Positions 1 through 7,245 of a stretch of 64,000 nucleotides of DNA are shown piece by piece (within the stretch, counting starts at the first letter, position 1; every line of letters begins with the position of its first letter). The translations under genes were made by a program, and so were the position numbers. The stretch lies in contig NZ_BBRD01000001.1 of NCBI RefSeq assembly GCF_000975095.1, forward strand, positions 486,714 through 550,713. Direction: 5' to 3'. The notes under the pieces were generated by a model. It did not search any database, had not been told where the DNA came from, and saw nothing but the letters and a program-made list of their open reading frames with translations. This DNA comes from Demequina aestuarii. Lineage in GTDB: Bacteria; Actinomycetota; Actinomycetes; Actinomycetales; Demequinaceae.

Positions 1-46
1 AGCGAGAAGAGCGGGCGCGACGGGCCCTAGGTCCCGCAGGCGCCGG

Positions 47-229
47 TCAGTACGCGATCCCGATCTTCAGGCCCACGAGGGTGGTCGGTTGCGAGGAACA
101 CTGACCGTCAGTGTCGCTATGCGTGCACGTCACGGTGGTGCCGACCGGGCAGAACAGGATGCCGGCGACGAGCGCAACCCACCCCCAGCGCCACCAGGCG
201 CGACGGCGCTCGCTCCACCCGCGCATCAC
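47..229 (-). CDS. Small single-pass membrane protein
   Basis: A 60-residue protein with a basic, Trp/Arg-rich N-terminus (about residues 1-15), one hydrophobic segment (about 16-30) and a short Cys-containing tail. It starts with a GTG-ATG pair overlapping the TGA stop of the upstream aminopeptidase gene, so the two are probably translationally coupled. The predicted topology is N-in with a short outer tail, which includes two cysteines that could form a disulfide. I do not recognise the family. The position overlapping pepP is the main reason to believe it is real. Confidence 0.55.
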   Translation of the reverse strand: MMRGWSERRRAWWRWGWVALVAGILFCPVGTTVTCTHSDTDGQCSSQPTTLVGLKIGIAY

Positions 230-1599
230 ACCCGCCGGTGCGTCCGCATCCAGGCCTCGACCGCGCCGGGCTCTCGGGGCAGCGCCGCCGAGAGGTTCTC
301 GACCCCGCCCTCCGTCACGAGCACGTCGTCCTCGATGCGCACGCCGATGCCACGCAGCTCCGCAGGCACGGCGAGGTCATCGGCCTTGAAATACAGCCCG
401 GGCTCGATGGTGAAGACCATGCCCGGCTCGAGCGGGCCGTCCATGTACAGCTCGCGCTTGGCGGCCGCGCAGTCGTGCACGTCGAGCCCCAGGTGGTGCG
501 ACGTGGAGTGCACCATCCAGCGGCGGAACAGCTTGGACTCGGGATTCTGCGCCTCGGGCACGATGCCCCACTCGGTGAGGTGGCGCTCGATGACGTCCAT
601 GGCCGCCTCGTGGACGTCTCGGAAGCTGACGCCTGGCCGGGCCGTCGCGAAGGCCGCATCGGCTGCCTCGAGAACCACCTGGTAGACGCGTCGCTGAATG
701 TCAGTGAACTCGCCGTTCACGGGCATGGTGCGGGTGATGTCCGCGGTGTACAGCGACTCCACCTCGACGCCCGCGTCGAGCAGCAACAGGTCGCCCGCGC
801 GCACCTGACCGTGATTGGTGATCCAGTGCAGCGTGGTCGCGTGGGGGCCGGAGGCGGCGATGGTCTCGTAGCCCACCGTATTGCCCTCCTCGCGTGCGTG
901 TCCGTCGAAGGTCGCCTCGACCACGCGCTCGCCGCGCTTGTGGGCCACGGCACGCGGGAGCTCGCCCACGACGCGCTCGAAGCCCGCGATGGTGGCGTCC
1001 ACTGCATCGCGCAGCTGCTGGATCTCGTACTCGTCCTTGACCAGGCGCATCTCGGCCAGCGCCCGCTTGACTCTCTGGTGCGGGTGTGAGGAGAGCCGGA
1101 TGCCGCTGGGCAGATCGGACAATGGTGCTGTCGCGATGCCCGTCATCGCCGCGAACTCCTCGAGCCCAGGACGGCGACCGATCCAGAACTCACCGGACCG
1201 CGGGTCCGAGTAGAAGCCGTCGTCGTCGCGTCCCGCTGGGGGGATCAGGTAGAGGGTGGAGTCGTGGCCAGCGACCGTGGGCTCCATCACCAGCACCGCG
1301 CCGGGCTCGCGATCCGTGCCGAGGCCGGTGAGGTACGCGAAGTCGCGGTCGGGGGAGAAGCGGTAGTCGGTGTCGTTCGACCTCACCTTGAGGTCGCCCG
1401 CGGGAGCGACGATGCGGCGGCCGGGGAAGCGCTCGGAGAGACGACGGCGACGCTCGGCGGCGAAGGGGGCGGCGGCCATCGCGGTGGTCTCGAGGTCCTC
1501 AGGTTCAGCCCACTCGGAGCCGATCCATGCCTTGAACTCGTCGTTGTCTGGCCGCAGTGCGCGCGCCTTGTTGGTCTTGTTCGGCTGCTCGTCGTTCAC
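226..1599 (-). CDS. pepP: Xaa-Pro aminopeptidase (M24B, PepP)
   Basis: Cytosolic metallo-aminopeptidase that removes N-terminal residues preceding proline. The N-terminal creatinase/AMP_N domain is followed by a pita-bread M24 catalytic domain. Dinuclear metal ligands are visible: the two Asp of DAGVEVESLYTADITRT, the His of HSTSHHLGLDVHD, the Glu of GMVFTIEPG and the Glu of RIEDDV. I start it at the GTG at 1597-1599 (VNDEQPN, 457 residues). The frame stays open further upstream, but that extension runs toward the divergent PHP gene and looks non-coding. The length is normal for the family. The small membrane protein gene overlaps its stop codon. Confidence 0.93.
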   Translation of the reverse strand: MNDEQPNKTNKARALRPDNDEFKAWIGSEWAEPEDLETTAMAAAPFAAERRRRLSERFPGRRIVAPAGDLKVRSNDTDYRFSPDRDFAYLTGLGTDREPGAVLVMEPTVAGHDSTLYLIPPAGRDDDGFYSDPRSGEFWIGRRPGLEEFAAMTGIATAPLSDLPSGIRLSSHPHQRVKRALAEMRLVKDEYEIQQLRDAVDATIAGFERVVGELPRAVAHKRGERVVEATFDGHAREEGNTVGYETIAASGPHATTLHWITNHGQVRAGDLLLLDAGVEVESLYTADITRTMPVNGEFTDIQRRVYQVVLEAADAAFATARPGVSFRDVHEAAMDVIERHLTEWGIVPEAQNPESKLFRRWMVHSTSHHLGLDVHDCAAAKRELYMDGPLEPGMVFTIEPGLYFKADDLAVPAELRGIGVRIEDDVLVTEGGVENLSAALPREPGAVEAWMRTHRRV

Positions 1600-1648
1600 G
1601 CGACTATGGTCGCACGGCGCACCGCCGCGTTCGCCGCATCGTGCCGCG

Positions 1649-1654
1649 TACGCT
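1649..1654 (+). promoter_or_regulatory. -10 box, leaderless promoter of the PHP gene
   Basis: TACGCT lies six bases before the ATG at 1661, so transcription should begin at or next to the start codon. No Shine-Dalgarno sequence is visible. This placement decides the start of the PHP gene. Confidence 0.6.
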
Positions 1655-1660
1655 GGCGGA

Positions 1661-2497
1661 ATGCGGATCGACCTCCACACCCACTCGACCGTCTCCGACG
1701 GCACGGGCGCGCCTGCTCACGTGATGCGCGAGGCGGCGGAGGCGGGGCTCCACATCGTGGCGCTCACCGATCACGACGCCATCGACGGCTGGAACGAGGC
1801 CGCGGCCACGGCGGCCGATGCGGGGCTCGGCTTCGTCCCCGGCATCGAGGTCTCCTGCCGGCATCACGGCATTTCGATCCACCTGCTCAGCTACTGGCAT
1901 CGCGCGGACGACGCCGACGCGGTTGCCATGCTCGCCCGCACCAGGGAGGCGCGAGTGCTGCGCGCCCGGGAGATCGTCCAGAAGGTCGGCGTCGACTATC
2001 CCGTCACATGGGAGGCGGTCGCGGAGCTGGCGGGCGACGCCGCCACCGTGGGCAGGCCGCACATCGCCGATGCGCTCGTGGTCCAGGGGGTCGTGCCCAC
2101 GCGGGATGAGGCCTTCGAGCACATTCTTGCGGGCAACTCGCGCTACTACGTGCCGCATTACGCGCCTGAGGTGACCGATGCGGTCCGGACGATGCGTGCG
2201 GCCGGCGGGGTCACGGTGTTCGCGCACCCGGGCGCCGATGCGCGCGGTCGGATCGTCACCACGTCCGTCATCGAGGCGATGGCGAGGGCCGGGCTGGTGG
2301 GACTCGAGATCGATCACCGCGACCACGACGACCGTCAGCGGGAGCGCTTGGCGCGTATCGCGTCGCGGCTGGGCCTGGTGCGCACCGGCGCGAGCGACTA
2401 TCACGGCACGGGCAAGCGCAACGCCCTGGGAGAGAACCTCACGGACCCGAAGGCATTCCTCGAGCTCGAGAGGGCGCGGGTGAGCCGGGACCGCTGA
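1661..2497 (+). CDS. PHP-domain phosphoesterase (TrpH/YciV type)
   Basis: A 278-residue PHP-domain metal-dependent phosphoesterase. The N-terminal motif HTHSTVSDG (about residues 6-14) and LTDHD (about 37-41) supply the metal-binding His and Asp residues, and GIEVS and FAHPG motifs follow, as in the PHP fold. Members of the TrpH/YciV group act as 5'-3' exonucleases or 3',5'-nucleotide bisphosphate phosphatases. Which activity applies here cannot be read from sequence. The start is fixed by the -10 box six bases upstream. The gene is divergent from pepP and convergent with the RNA helicase, with a hairpin between the ends. Confidence 0.9.
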   Translation: MRIDLHTHSTVSDGTGAPAHVMREAAEAGLHIVALTDHDAIDGWNEAAATAADAGLGFVPGIEVSCRHHGISIHLLSYWHRADDADAVAMLARTREARVLRAREIVQKVGVDYPVTWEAVAELAGDAATVGRPHIADALVVQGVVPTRDEAFEHILAGNSRYYVPHYAPEVTDAVRTMRAAGGVTVFAHPGADARGRIVTTSVIEAMARAGLVGLEIDHRDHDDRQRERLARIASRLGLVRTGASDYHGTGKRNALGENLTDPKAFLELERARVSRDR

Positions 2498-2538
2498 GCG
2501 GTCTCACGGGCGTGGCCGCGTCGGCATCGCTGAGGCGG

Positions 2539-2564
2539 CGGGCTGGACCATGAGGCCCAGCCCG
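2539..2564. terminator. Hairpin between convergent PHP and helicase genes
   Basis: CGGGCTGG pairs with CCAGCCCG around a 10-base loop, between two convergent stop codons. It has no T-run, as is common in high-GC actinobacteria. It could serve both strands. Confidence 0.5.
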
Positions 2565-2585
2565 ACCGCGTCAGTCCTGCATCTG

Positions 2586-4223
2586 TCAGTCCTGCGACTG
2601 GGTGGGCTGTCCGCCCTGACCGCCGCTGCGGCGACGGCGACGGTTGCGCTTGCGCGGCTGACCGCCTTCGCCGTCGCGGCTGGGCTGAGGGGACGAGCCG
2701 TCCGCTGCGGCCTGCGGGCGGTCCGAGCCGCCCCGCTCGGCGCCCGAGCGCTCCTGACGTCCACGGCCCTCGCCGCGTCCGCCGCCGTCACGCCCACGCC
2801 CGCCGCGGTCACGTCCACGGCCCTCGCCGCGTCCGCCGCCCTGGCCGCCGCGTCCACGGTCGCCACGCGCGCCGTCGCGGCCGCCGCGGTCGCCGCCGGG
2901 CTTCTTGCCGGTCTCGCCCAGGTCCTCGAGCGTCTCGCCCTCGAGCCCTTCGAGCTTGCGCTCGCTGCGGGGCAGGCGGCCCTTGGTCCCCACGGGGATG
3001 TTCAGCTGCTCGTACAGGTGAGGGGAGCTCGAATACGTCTCTTCCGGGTCCGGGTAGCCCAAGTCGAGAGACTTGTCGATCATCGACCAGCGAGGGAGGT
3101 CGTCCCAGTCGACGAACGTCACGGCGACGCCCGTCTTGCCGGCTCGGCCCGTGCGGCCGATGCGGTGCAGGTACGTCTTCTCGTCCTCGGGGCACTGGTA
3201 GTTCACCACGTGCGTGACGTCGTCGACGTCGATGCCGCGAGCAGCCACGTCGGTCGCCACGAGGACGTCGATCTTGGTGTGGCGGAAGGCGCGCAGCGCC
3301 TGCTCGCGGGCGCCCTGCCCCAGGTCTCCGTGCAGTGCTCCGGCGGCGAAACCGCGGTCGCGCAGTTCGTCAGAGACCTTCGCGGCGGTGCGCTTGGTGC
3401 GCGCGAACACGATGGTCCTGCCACGGCCCTCGGCCTGCAGGATGCGCGCGAGCACCTCGACCTTGTCCATGGCGTGGGCGCGGTAGAGGAACTGGGTGGT
3501 CGCCTTGACCGTGGCGCCGTCGTCATCGGGGTCGGCGGCGCGAATGTGGGTGGGCTGGAGCATGTACCGGCGGGCCAGCTGGACCACGGGTCCGGGCATG
3601 GTCGCGGAGAACAGCATGGTGTGGCGCGAGGCGGGCGTCGCGGCGAGCAGACGCTCCACGTCGGGCAGGAACCCGAGGTCGAGCATCTCGTCGGCCTCGT
3701 CGAGCACCACCGTGCGGACGTAGCGCAGGTCCAGGTGGCCCTGGTTGAGGAGGTCGATCATGCGACCGGGTGTGCCGACCACGACCTCGACGCCCTTGTT
3801 CAGCATGTCGATCTGGGGTTCGTAGGCGCGGCCGCCGTAGATCTGGGCGATCCGGGTGGAGCGCTTCTTGGACGCAGTCTGCAGGTCGCCTGCCACCTGC
3901 ACTGCAAGCTCGCGGGTGGGCGCGACGACGAGCGCCTGCGGCTTGCCGGGAGCATCGAGCTCGTCGTAGCCGGGCTCGCCCGGGGAGACGGTCCTGTGCA
4001 GCAGCGGCACGCCGAAGCCGAGGGTCTTGCCGGTTCCGGTCTTGGCCTGGCCGATGATGTCGTGGCCGCCGAGCGCGACCGGCAGGGTCATCGCCTGGAT
4101 CGGGAACGGGTTCACGATGCCGCCCTCGGCGAGGGCCTCGACGATCAGTGGGTTGATCTTGAAGTCCGCGAAGCTCTGGTCCGCGGTATGCACGCTGGCG
4201 TGCGTCTGAGTGGTCTCAGTCAT
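2586..4223 (-). CDS. DEAD-box RNA helicase with RG-rich tail
   Basis: ATP-dependent RNA helicase of 545 residues. The Q motif (FPIQAM, about 40-45), Walker A AKTGTGKT (60-67), DEAD (about 175), SAT (about 204) and HRIGRTGRAG (about 355) are all intact. After the second RecA-like domain, residues about 440-525 form a low-complexity tail of RGG, RG and DRG repeats followed by a basic KRNRRRRRSGGQ end. Such tails bind RNA and can drive condensation. The likely role is RNA remodelling in ribosome assembly or decay (RhlE/CsdA-like); the exact orthologue is uncertain. A promoter about 145 bases upstream implies a long 5' leader. The tail DNA contains a 30-base direct repeat. Confidence 0.96.
   Translation of the reverse strand: MTETTQTHASVHTADQSFADFKINPLIVEALAEGGIVNPFPIQAMTLPVALGGHDIIGQAKTGTGKTLGFGVPLLHRTVSPGEPGYDELDAPGKPQALVVAPTRELAVQVAGDLQTASKKRSTRIAQIYGGRAYEPQIDMLNKGVEVVVGTPGRMIDLLNQGHLDLRYVRTVVLDEADEMLDLGFLPDVERLLAATPASRHTMLFSATMPGPVVQLARRYMLQPTHIRAADPDDDGATVKATTQFLYRAHAMDKVEVLARILQAEGRGRTIVFARTKRTAAKVSDELRDRGFAAGALHGDLGQGAREQALRAFRHTKIDVLVATDVAARGIDVDDVTHVVNYQCPEDEKTYLHRIGRTGRAGKTGVAVTFVDWDDLPRWSMIDKSLDLGYPDPEETYSSSPHLYEQLNIPVGTKGRLPRSERKLEGLEGETLEDLGETGKKPGGDRGGRDGARGDRGRGGQGGGRGEGRGRDRGGRGRDGGGRGEGRGRQERSGAERGGSDRPQAAADGSSPQPSRDGEGGQPRKRNRRRRRSGGQGGQPTQSQD
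2757..2840. repeat. Two exact 30-base direct repeats in the helicase tail
   Basis: The stretch at 2757-2786 recurs exactly at 2811-2840, a 54-base period. It encodes part of the RG/DRG repeats of the helicase C-terminus, so repeat number could change by slippage without shifting the frame (54 is divisible by 3). Confidence 0.85.
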
Positions 4224-4371
4224 GGTGGAGAACGATCCTTGGGTGATTTGCGGGCGCGGGATGTCGCGTCCTGTCGGCGGGCAGCCGATCGCGAATCATT
4301 GTCCTTGCGGCCTTCGCTATCTCCAGCGGCACCGCGCTTCCATGACGACCGGTCAGCCCCGGGTCGCGTTC

Positions 4372-4400
4372 ATTCTAGCCCCCGTGGCGTCCAGTGGCCA
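4372..4400 (-). promoter_or_regulatory. Candidate promoter of the RNA helicase gene, long 5' leader
   Basis: On the minus strand a TAGAAT -10 box (4372-4377) has TGGCCA as a weak -35 match 17 bases upstream. Initiation near 4365 would give a 5' untranslated leader of about 140 bases before the ATG at 4223. Long leaders are typical of autoregulated RNA helicase genes. The -10 call is reasonable; the -35 is weak. Confidence 0.45.
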
Positions 4401-4411
4401 GGAACCCCGTC

Positions 4412-4417
4412 TACGCT
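4412..4417 (+). promoter_or_regulatory. -10 box, leaderless promoter of gntK
   Basis: TACGCT lies seven bases before the ATG at 4425, consistent with a leaderless transcript. It sits back to back with the helicase promoter. Confidence 0.55.
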
Positions 4418-4424
4418 AGCGCAC

Positions 4425-4931
4425 ATGCGCGTGGTGGTGATGGGTGTGACGGGGTGCGGAAAGTCGACCGTAGGGATGCGACTTGCGCACGAACTGAAGG
4501 CCGAGTTCTGCGACGGCGACGACCTTCATTCGTCGACGGCCGTCGCGAAGATGGCTGCCGGCATTCCGCTGACGGACGAGGACCGGTGGCCGTGGCTCGA
4601 CGCGGTGGCCACGTGGCTCGAGCGGCATGACCGCGGCGTCGTCGCGTGCTCGGCACTGAAGCGGGTCTACCGCGACTGCATCCGCGACGTCGCGGGGGAC
4701 TCTGTGGTGTTCGTCCACCTCGCCGCGCCGCAGAGCGTGCTCGAGCCCCGGGTGCGCAGGCGTGCCGAGTACGAAGGGCACTTCGCTCCGCCCGGGCTGT
4801 TGGACTCGCAGTACGCGGTGCTCGAGCCCCTCGAGGCCGATGAGCTGGGCGGCAAGGTGCCGGTGCACCGGCACTCTCCCGAAGGCGCGACGCTGGTCGC
4901 TCGGTCCATCGTCGACTCCGTGCGCCGCTAG
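4425..4931 (+). CDS. gntK: Gluconokinase (GntK)
   Basis: A 168-residue P-loop kinase that phosphorylates D-gluconate to 6-phosphogluconate, feeding the pentose phosphate pathway. Walker A is GVTGCGKST (about 7-15). The family signature FCDGDDLHS follows at about 30, then GIPLTDEDRWPWL and CSALKRVYRD, all typical of thermoresistant-type gluconokinase. The GHFAPPGLLDSQ lid and the LEPLE motif are present. Length is normal. No gluconate transporter or GntR regulator is adjacent, so it appears to stand alone. The start is supported by the -10 box. Confidence 0.95.
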   Translation: MRVVVMGVTGCGKSTVGMRLAHELKAEFCDGDDLHSSTAVAKMAAGIPLTDEDRWPWLDAVATWLERHDRGVVACSALKRVYRDCIRDVAGDSVVFVHLAAPQSVLEPRVRRRAEYEGHFAPPGLLDSQYAVLEPLEADELGGKVPVHRHSPEGATLVARSIVDSVRR

Positions 4932-4949
4932 TGCGATGAGGGGGCGGGC

Positions 4950-5168
4950 TCAGGCGTTGAAGCCCACGCGCCGCTTGGTCTCCTCGCCGATCTCCACATA
5001 GCCCAACGATCCCGACGGGACCACGACCCGGCGGCCCTTGTCGTCGGTGAGGTCGAGAGTGGCTCCCGCCACCGCTGCTGACACCGCCTCGGCCACCGCA
5101 TCGGCCGTCATGTCGGACTCGATCACGATCTCACGGGAGACGTTCTGAACGCCGATCCTGACTTCCAC
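4950..5168 (-). CDS. DUF3107 family protein
   Basis: A 72-residue cytosolic protein of the actinobacterial DUF3107 family, with the typical EVRIGVQNV N-terminus and IPSA-like ending EIGEETKRRVGF. Its function is unknown; the predicted fold is a small alpha/beta domain. I place the start at GTG 5166-5168, because AGGAGG sits five bases upstream and the family normally begins at this residue. The frame extends eight codons further upstream but without support. It is divergent from the DUF3152 gene; a TACGAT -10 box on its strand lies at 5208-5213. Confidence 0.85.
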   Translation of the reverse strand: MEVRIGVQNVSREIVIESDMTADAVAEAVSAAVAGATLDLTDDKGRRVVVPSGSLGYVEIGEETKRRVGFNA

Positions 5169-5207
5169 GCTGACCTCCTGGGGTCTGTTCACTGCTGACT
5201 ACTGATT

Positions 5208-5213
5208 ATCGTA
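5208..5213 (-). promoter_or_regulatory. -10 box of the DUF3107 gene
   Basis: TACGAT on the minus strand would start transcription near 5201, giving a leader of about 30 bases with the AGGAGG ribosome site. Unlike many neighbours, this gene is leadered. Confidence 0.5.
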
Positions 5214-5218
5214 GGGGG

Positions 5219-6172
5219 GTGAGTGACGGCGGCAGACGCGTGTTCGCGGGCAGGGGAATCTCCCTGCCCACCCTCGGATCCATCGCCCTCGTCGTACTCG
5301 TCGCCTTTGGCGCGGGCATCGGCGTGGGCTGGGGGACGGGTCTCGTCGCCGACCGCCTCGCCGCGCCGGAGCCCAGTGTCTCCCCGACGCCGAGCGCATC
5401 GGCCACGCCCACCATCGAGGTGAGCATCCCCCCACTCGACCCGATCGATCGGGAACTGGACGAGGCGGACCTGCAGGCGGGCCTGACCACGCTCGACGTC
5501 GTGCGCGAAGGCGACGGCAGCTTCGCGACGGTCACCACCGACGGCGAACCCTCCGGCGGCGGCGCCTCGGTGCGCTGGGTGCGAGTCGAGTACGAAGAGG
5601 GGCTGAACGCGGACGGGACCGCCTTGGGCGAGTTCGTGCTCGACACCCTCAACGATCCGCGGGGGTGGGGAGCCAGGGGGCGCTTCGAGTTCGTGCCCAC
5701 CGGTGGAGCCCCCGACCTCCGCATCGTCCTCGCGAGCCCGTACACGGCCGCCGCGACATGTCGCGACGCCCATGCGACCGCCCCGGCCGGAGCGCTCGTC
5801 GACGCATCCGCGACGCCGGAGTCGGCGGTCGACCCGTCCGCGGCCGCATCGGCCGACCCGGATGCCTCCGCCGAGGTGACCAGCTGCGCGGACCAGGGCC
5901 TGGTGATGCTCAACCACTACGACTGGATGGCGGGAATCGACGCCTACGGCGACGACCGTTCCGGCGCCCGGGCCTACCTGGTCAACCACTTCGTCGGGCA
6001 CGCGCTGGGCGATGAGGACGTCGAGTGCACGTCCGGCCGCGCGCAGGTCATGGCCGACCAGGGCGAGCTGTCCGACGACTGCGAGCCGAATCCGTGGCCG
6101 TGGCCGGACGAGCCGGTGCCGGATCCCAGCCCCTCGGCCGATGCCACGGCTGCCACCCGCGACGACGCGTAG
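5219..6172 (+). CDS. DUF3152 membrane-anchored protein with degenerate zinc site
   Basis: A 317-residue protein with an N-terminal transmembrane anchor (about 18-40), a Ser/Pro/Thr linker and an extracytoplasmic DUF3152 domain. Family members carry a metzincin-like HExGHxxGxxH motif followed by a Cys. Here the corresponding stretch is VNHFVGHALGDEDVEC: the catalytic Glu is Phe and the third His is absent. The domain fold landmarks remain (the first and second His, the VMADQ and NPWPWPD segments). An insertion rich in Ala/Ser/Asp splits the domain near residues 180-215. Proteolytic activity is therefore doubtful. The GTG start is preceded by a G-rich ribosome site. Confidence 0.85.
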   Translation: MSDGGRRVFAGRGISLPTLGSIALVVLVAFGAGIGVGWGTGLVADRLAAPEPSVSPTPSASATPTIEVSIPPLDPIDRELDEADLQAGLTTLDVVREGDGSFATVTTDGEPSGGGASVRWVRVEYEEGLNADGTALGEFVLDTLNDPRGWGARGRFEFVPTGGAPDLRIVLASPYTAAATCRDAHATAPAGALVDASATPESAVDPSAAASADPDASAEVTSCADQGLVMLNHYDWMAGIDAYGDDRSGARAYLVNHFVGHALGDEDVECTSGRAQVMADQGELSDDCEPNPWPWPDEPVPDPSPSADATAATRDDA

Positions 6173-6209
6173 GACGCGCCGTCAGGGGTGGCGCGGCGGG
6201 ACGCGTCGG

Positions 6210-6215
6210 TAGACT
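6210..6215 (+). promoter_or_regulatory. -10 box, leaderless promoter of the DUF368 gene
   Basis: TAGACT lies seven bases before the ATG at 6223, consistent with a leaderless transcript. Confidence 0.55.
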
Positions 6216-6222
6216 CCCGGGC

Positions 6223-7197
6223 ATGCCTGACCTCGCGCCCGCCGACCACTCCGCGCCCAGCCGTCGGCGTCGCCTCGGCACCGCCGGACTCAACGTCCTG
6301 CGCGGCGGCGTGATTGGCGCCGTCGAGGTCGTCCCCGGAGTCTCCGGCGGCACGCTCGCTCTCGTCGTCGGGGTCTACGAGACCCTCATCGCCTCCGCAG
6401 GCGAGTTGGTGCGGGGAGCCGTCGCCGGTGCCACCGCACCGCTGCGTCGCACCGGGATGGACCGCTCACGTGCGCACTTCGCACGCGTGCGCTGGGGCGT
6501 GCTGGTCCCGCTGGGGCTCGGCATGCTCACCGCGATCGTTCTCGTCTCCGCGACGCTCGCGCCGCTGATCGAGGACCACCCGGTGCAGACACGGGCGCTG
6601 TTCGCCGGGCTGATCGTCGCCTCGCTGATCGTTCCCGCGCGCATGGTGGGTCGGTGGAGGGCGCGCGAGGTGCTCGTCGCCGTCGTGGGTGCTGTCGCGG
6701 CGTTCTGGCTGACGGGGCTGACCGGCGTCGAGCGCGCCGACCCGTCGCTGTGGCTCGTCCTGGGGGCGGCGTCCCTCGCCGTGTGCGCACTCGTGCTGCC
6801 GGGCGTCTCCGGCTCCTTCCTGCTGCTGGTGCTCGGGATGTACGCGTCGACGCTCGCCGCCGTCAACGATCGCGACCTGGCCTACCTGGGCGTCTTCGCC
6901 GCGGGTGCCGTCATGGGCCTCGCGGTGTTCGTCACGGGACTGCAGTGGATGCTCGCTCACCACCATGCGCTGACGCTCGCGACGATGACGGGCCTGATGC
7001 TGGGTTCGCTCCGTGCGCTGTGGCCCTGGCAGGGTGACGACGCGTCTCTGCAGGCGCCGGCGGGCGACCTGCTGCCCGTGATCGTGCTGTTCGTGGTGGG
7101 GATCGCGGCCGTCGGCGCGCTGCTCGTGCTCGAGCACGTCGCGTCCCGCCGCACCGATGCAGCCCTGCAGACCACCGGTGCCACGGCGGACCGCTGA
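6223..7197 (+). CDS. DUF368 / PopT-type undecaprenyl phosphate transporter
   Basis: A 324-residue polytopic inner-membrane protein with about eight or nine transmembrane segments. It carries the two DUF368 signatures, VEVVPGVSGGTLALV (about 37-51) and CALVLPGVSGSFLLL (about 187-201), an inverted-repeat re-entrant hairpin pattern shared with DedA-like carriers. DUF368 (PopT) proteins are implicated in returning undecaprenyl phosphate, the cell-wall lipid carrier, to the inner leaflet. The start is set by the -10 box. It stands between the DUF3152 gene and adnA with a short gap, and is not obviously in an operon with either. Confidence 0.9.
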   Translation: MPDLAPADHSAPSRRRRLGTAGLNVLRGGVIGAVEVVPGVSGGTLALVVGVYETLIASAGELVRGAVAGATAPLRRTGMDRSRAHFARVRWGVLVPLGLGMLTAIVLVSATLAPLIEDHPVQTRALFAGLIVASLIVPARMVGRWRAREVLVAVVGAVAAFWLTGLTGVERADPSLWLVLGAASLAVCALVLPGVSGSFLLLVLGMYASTLAAVNDRDLAYLGVFAAGAVMGLAVFVTGLQWMLAHHHALTLATMTGLMLGSLRALWPWQGDDASLQAPAGDLLPVIVLFVVGIAAVGALLVLEHVASRRTDAALQTTGATADR

Positions 7198-7245
7198 CAC
7201 CGTGGCCGTCGCCTGCATGTCGGAACCGTGTGGTGAGGTGAGGCC

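Noticed and set aside
2757..2840. Possible short CRISPR-like array
   Set aside because: Only two copies of a 30-base unit, lying in frame inside the helicase tail; no further repeats, leader or cas genes.
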